Assembly: GCA_041855735.1 (NCBI GenBank)
Contig: JBHAEV010000052.1
Span: forward strand, 1 to 5,529
Length of the DNA: 5,529 bases
Direction: 5' to 3'
Source: CALALP01 sp041855735
Lineage (GTDB): Bacteria > Bacillota > Clostridia > Lachnospirales > Lachnospiraceae
Below the pieces are notes generated by a model. It was not told where the DNA came from, searched no databases, and saw only the letters and a list, made by a program, of their open reading frames with translations. Below, in pieces: positions 5,187 through 5,529 of this stretch. Made by a program: the position numbers and the translations under genes. Each line of letters opens with the position of its first letter. Position 1 is the first letter of the stretch.

Positions 5187-5529
5187 TTACCGCAGTGCCT
5201 CCGCAAAAGCCTTGGTAATCAACTGCGGTCTGGTAATGATGGAACCGACCACTACACTGAATGCACCGAGTTCGATCACTCTCTTGCATTTCTTTGGTGT
5301 ATCGATATTTCCCTCGGCAATCACGCGATGTTTCGCTTTCGCCACGATCTCTCTTAAAATTTCAAAGTCATTGGCTTCAATGCGAAGATGCCTGGACTGT
5401 GGAGTATACCCCACCATCGTTGTGCCGATGAAGTCAAAACCGAGTTCATCCGCATGCAGAGCTTCTTCCACGGTGGAACAGTCCGCCATCAGCAGCTGAT
5501 TCGGATATTTTTCCTTTATCTCCGAAAAA
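5187..5529 (-). CDS. nanE: N-acylmannosamine-6-phosphate 2-epimerase, C-terminal part (NanE)
   Basis: The window holds the last 113 codons; the reading frame runs open off the right edge, so the internal Met at 5489 is not the start. NanE is a cytoplasmic (beta/alpha)8-barrel enzyme that converts N-acetylmannosamine-6-phosphate to N-acetylglucosamine-6-phosphate in sialic-acid breakdown. The fragment carries the family blocks in order: LLMADCSTVEEAL with the conserved active-site Asp, GFDFIGTTMVGYT, and VIAEGNIDTP with the active-site Glu. The C-terminal phosphate-binding region VVVGSIITRPQLITKAF follows. The catalytic lysine of the family lies in the missing N-terminal half. The gene is followed by a 252-nt gap and then the transporter, as in other Bacillota nan loci. 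A weak 6-bp hairpin (5158-5175) follows the stop but has no T run, so read-through is possible. Confidence 0.95.
   Translation of the reverse strand, partial: FSEIKEKYPNQLLMADCSTVEEALHADELGFDFIGTTMVGYTPQSRHLRIEANDFEILREIVAKAKHRVIAEGNIDTPKKCKRVIELGAFSVVVGSIITRPQLITKAFAEALR

Noticed and set aside
1..5529. CRISPR arrays, transposase genes, tRNA or rRNA genes
   Set aside because: No regularly spaced repeats, no transposase motifs and no tRNA or rRNA signatures were seen on either strand.

Overview
The window looks like a piece of a low-to-mid GC Bacillota chromosome, most likely a gut-type member of the Clostridia (Lachnospiraceae-like). The reasons are strong AAGGAGG-type ribosome binding sites, a lipoprotein with a Thr/Ala/Glu-rich linker after the lipobox, AT-rich intergenic DNA, and an NFACT/RqcH N-terminus of the clostridial type. 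The genus is inferred from style only; no search was run.

All recognisable genes lie on the minus strand, so the biological order runs from high to low coordinates. It is: the 3' half of nanE (N-acylmannosamine-6-phosphate 2-epimerase, 5187-5529, cut by the window edge); a 252-nt AT-rich intergenic region with a cre-like palindrome and a candidate promoter; a solute-binding lipoprotein (3561-4934); a 271-nt gap with a strong terminator-like hairpin; two CUT1-type ABC permeases separated by 4 nt (2378-3289 and 1450-2373); a 91-nt gap with another hairpin; and an N-acetylneuraminate lyase-family aldolase (435-1358). After a 351-nt non-coding stretch with several hairpins and a candidate terminator comes the first 27 codons of rqcH (1-83), an unrelated ribosome quality-control gene with its own candidate promoter.

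Read together, the first five genes form a sialic-acid (or closely related nonulosonate) uptake and catabolism locus. The lipoprotein binds the sugar outside the cell and the two permeases carry it in. The aldolase would split it into pyruvate and an N-acylmannosamine, and after phosphorylation by a kinase not in this window NanE would make the glucosamine-6-phosphate derivative. No ATPase subunit is present, so the importer presumably uses a shared MsmK-type ATPase encoded elsewhere. The sialic-acid substrate is inferred from the flanking nanE and nanA-like genes, not from the transporter sequence.

I found no clearly new system. The points most worth a second look are two changed sugar-contact positions in the aldolase, a cluster of hairpins including a possible dispersed palindromic element between the operon and rqcH, and hairpins at two of the intergenic junctions that could set different expression levels along the operon.
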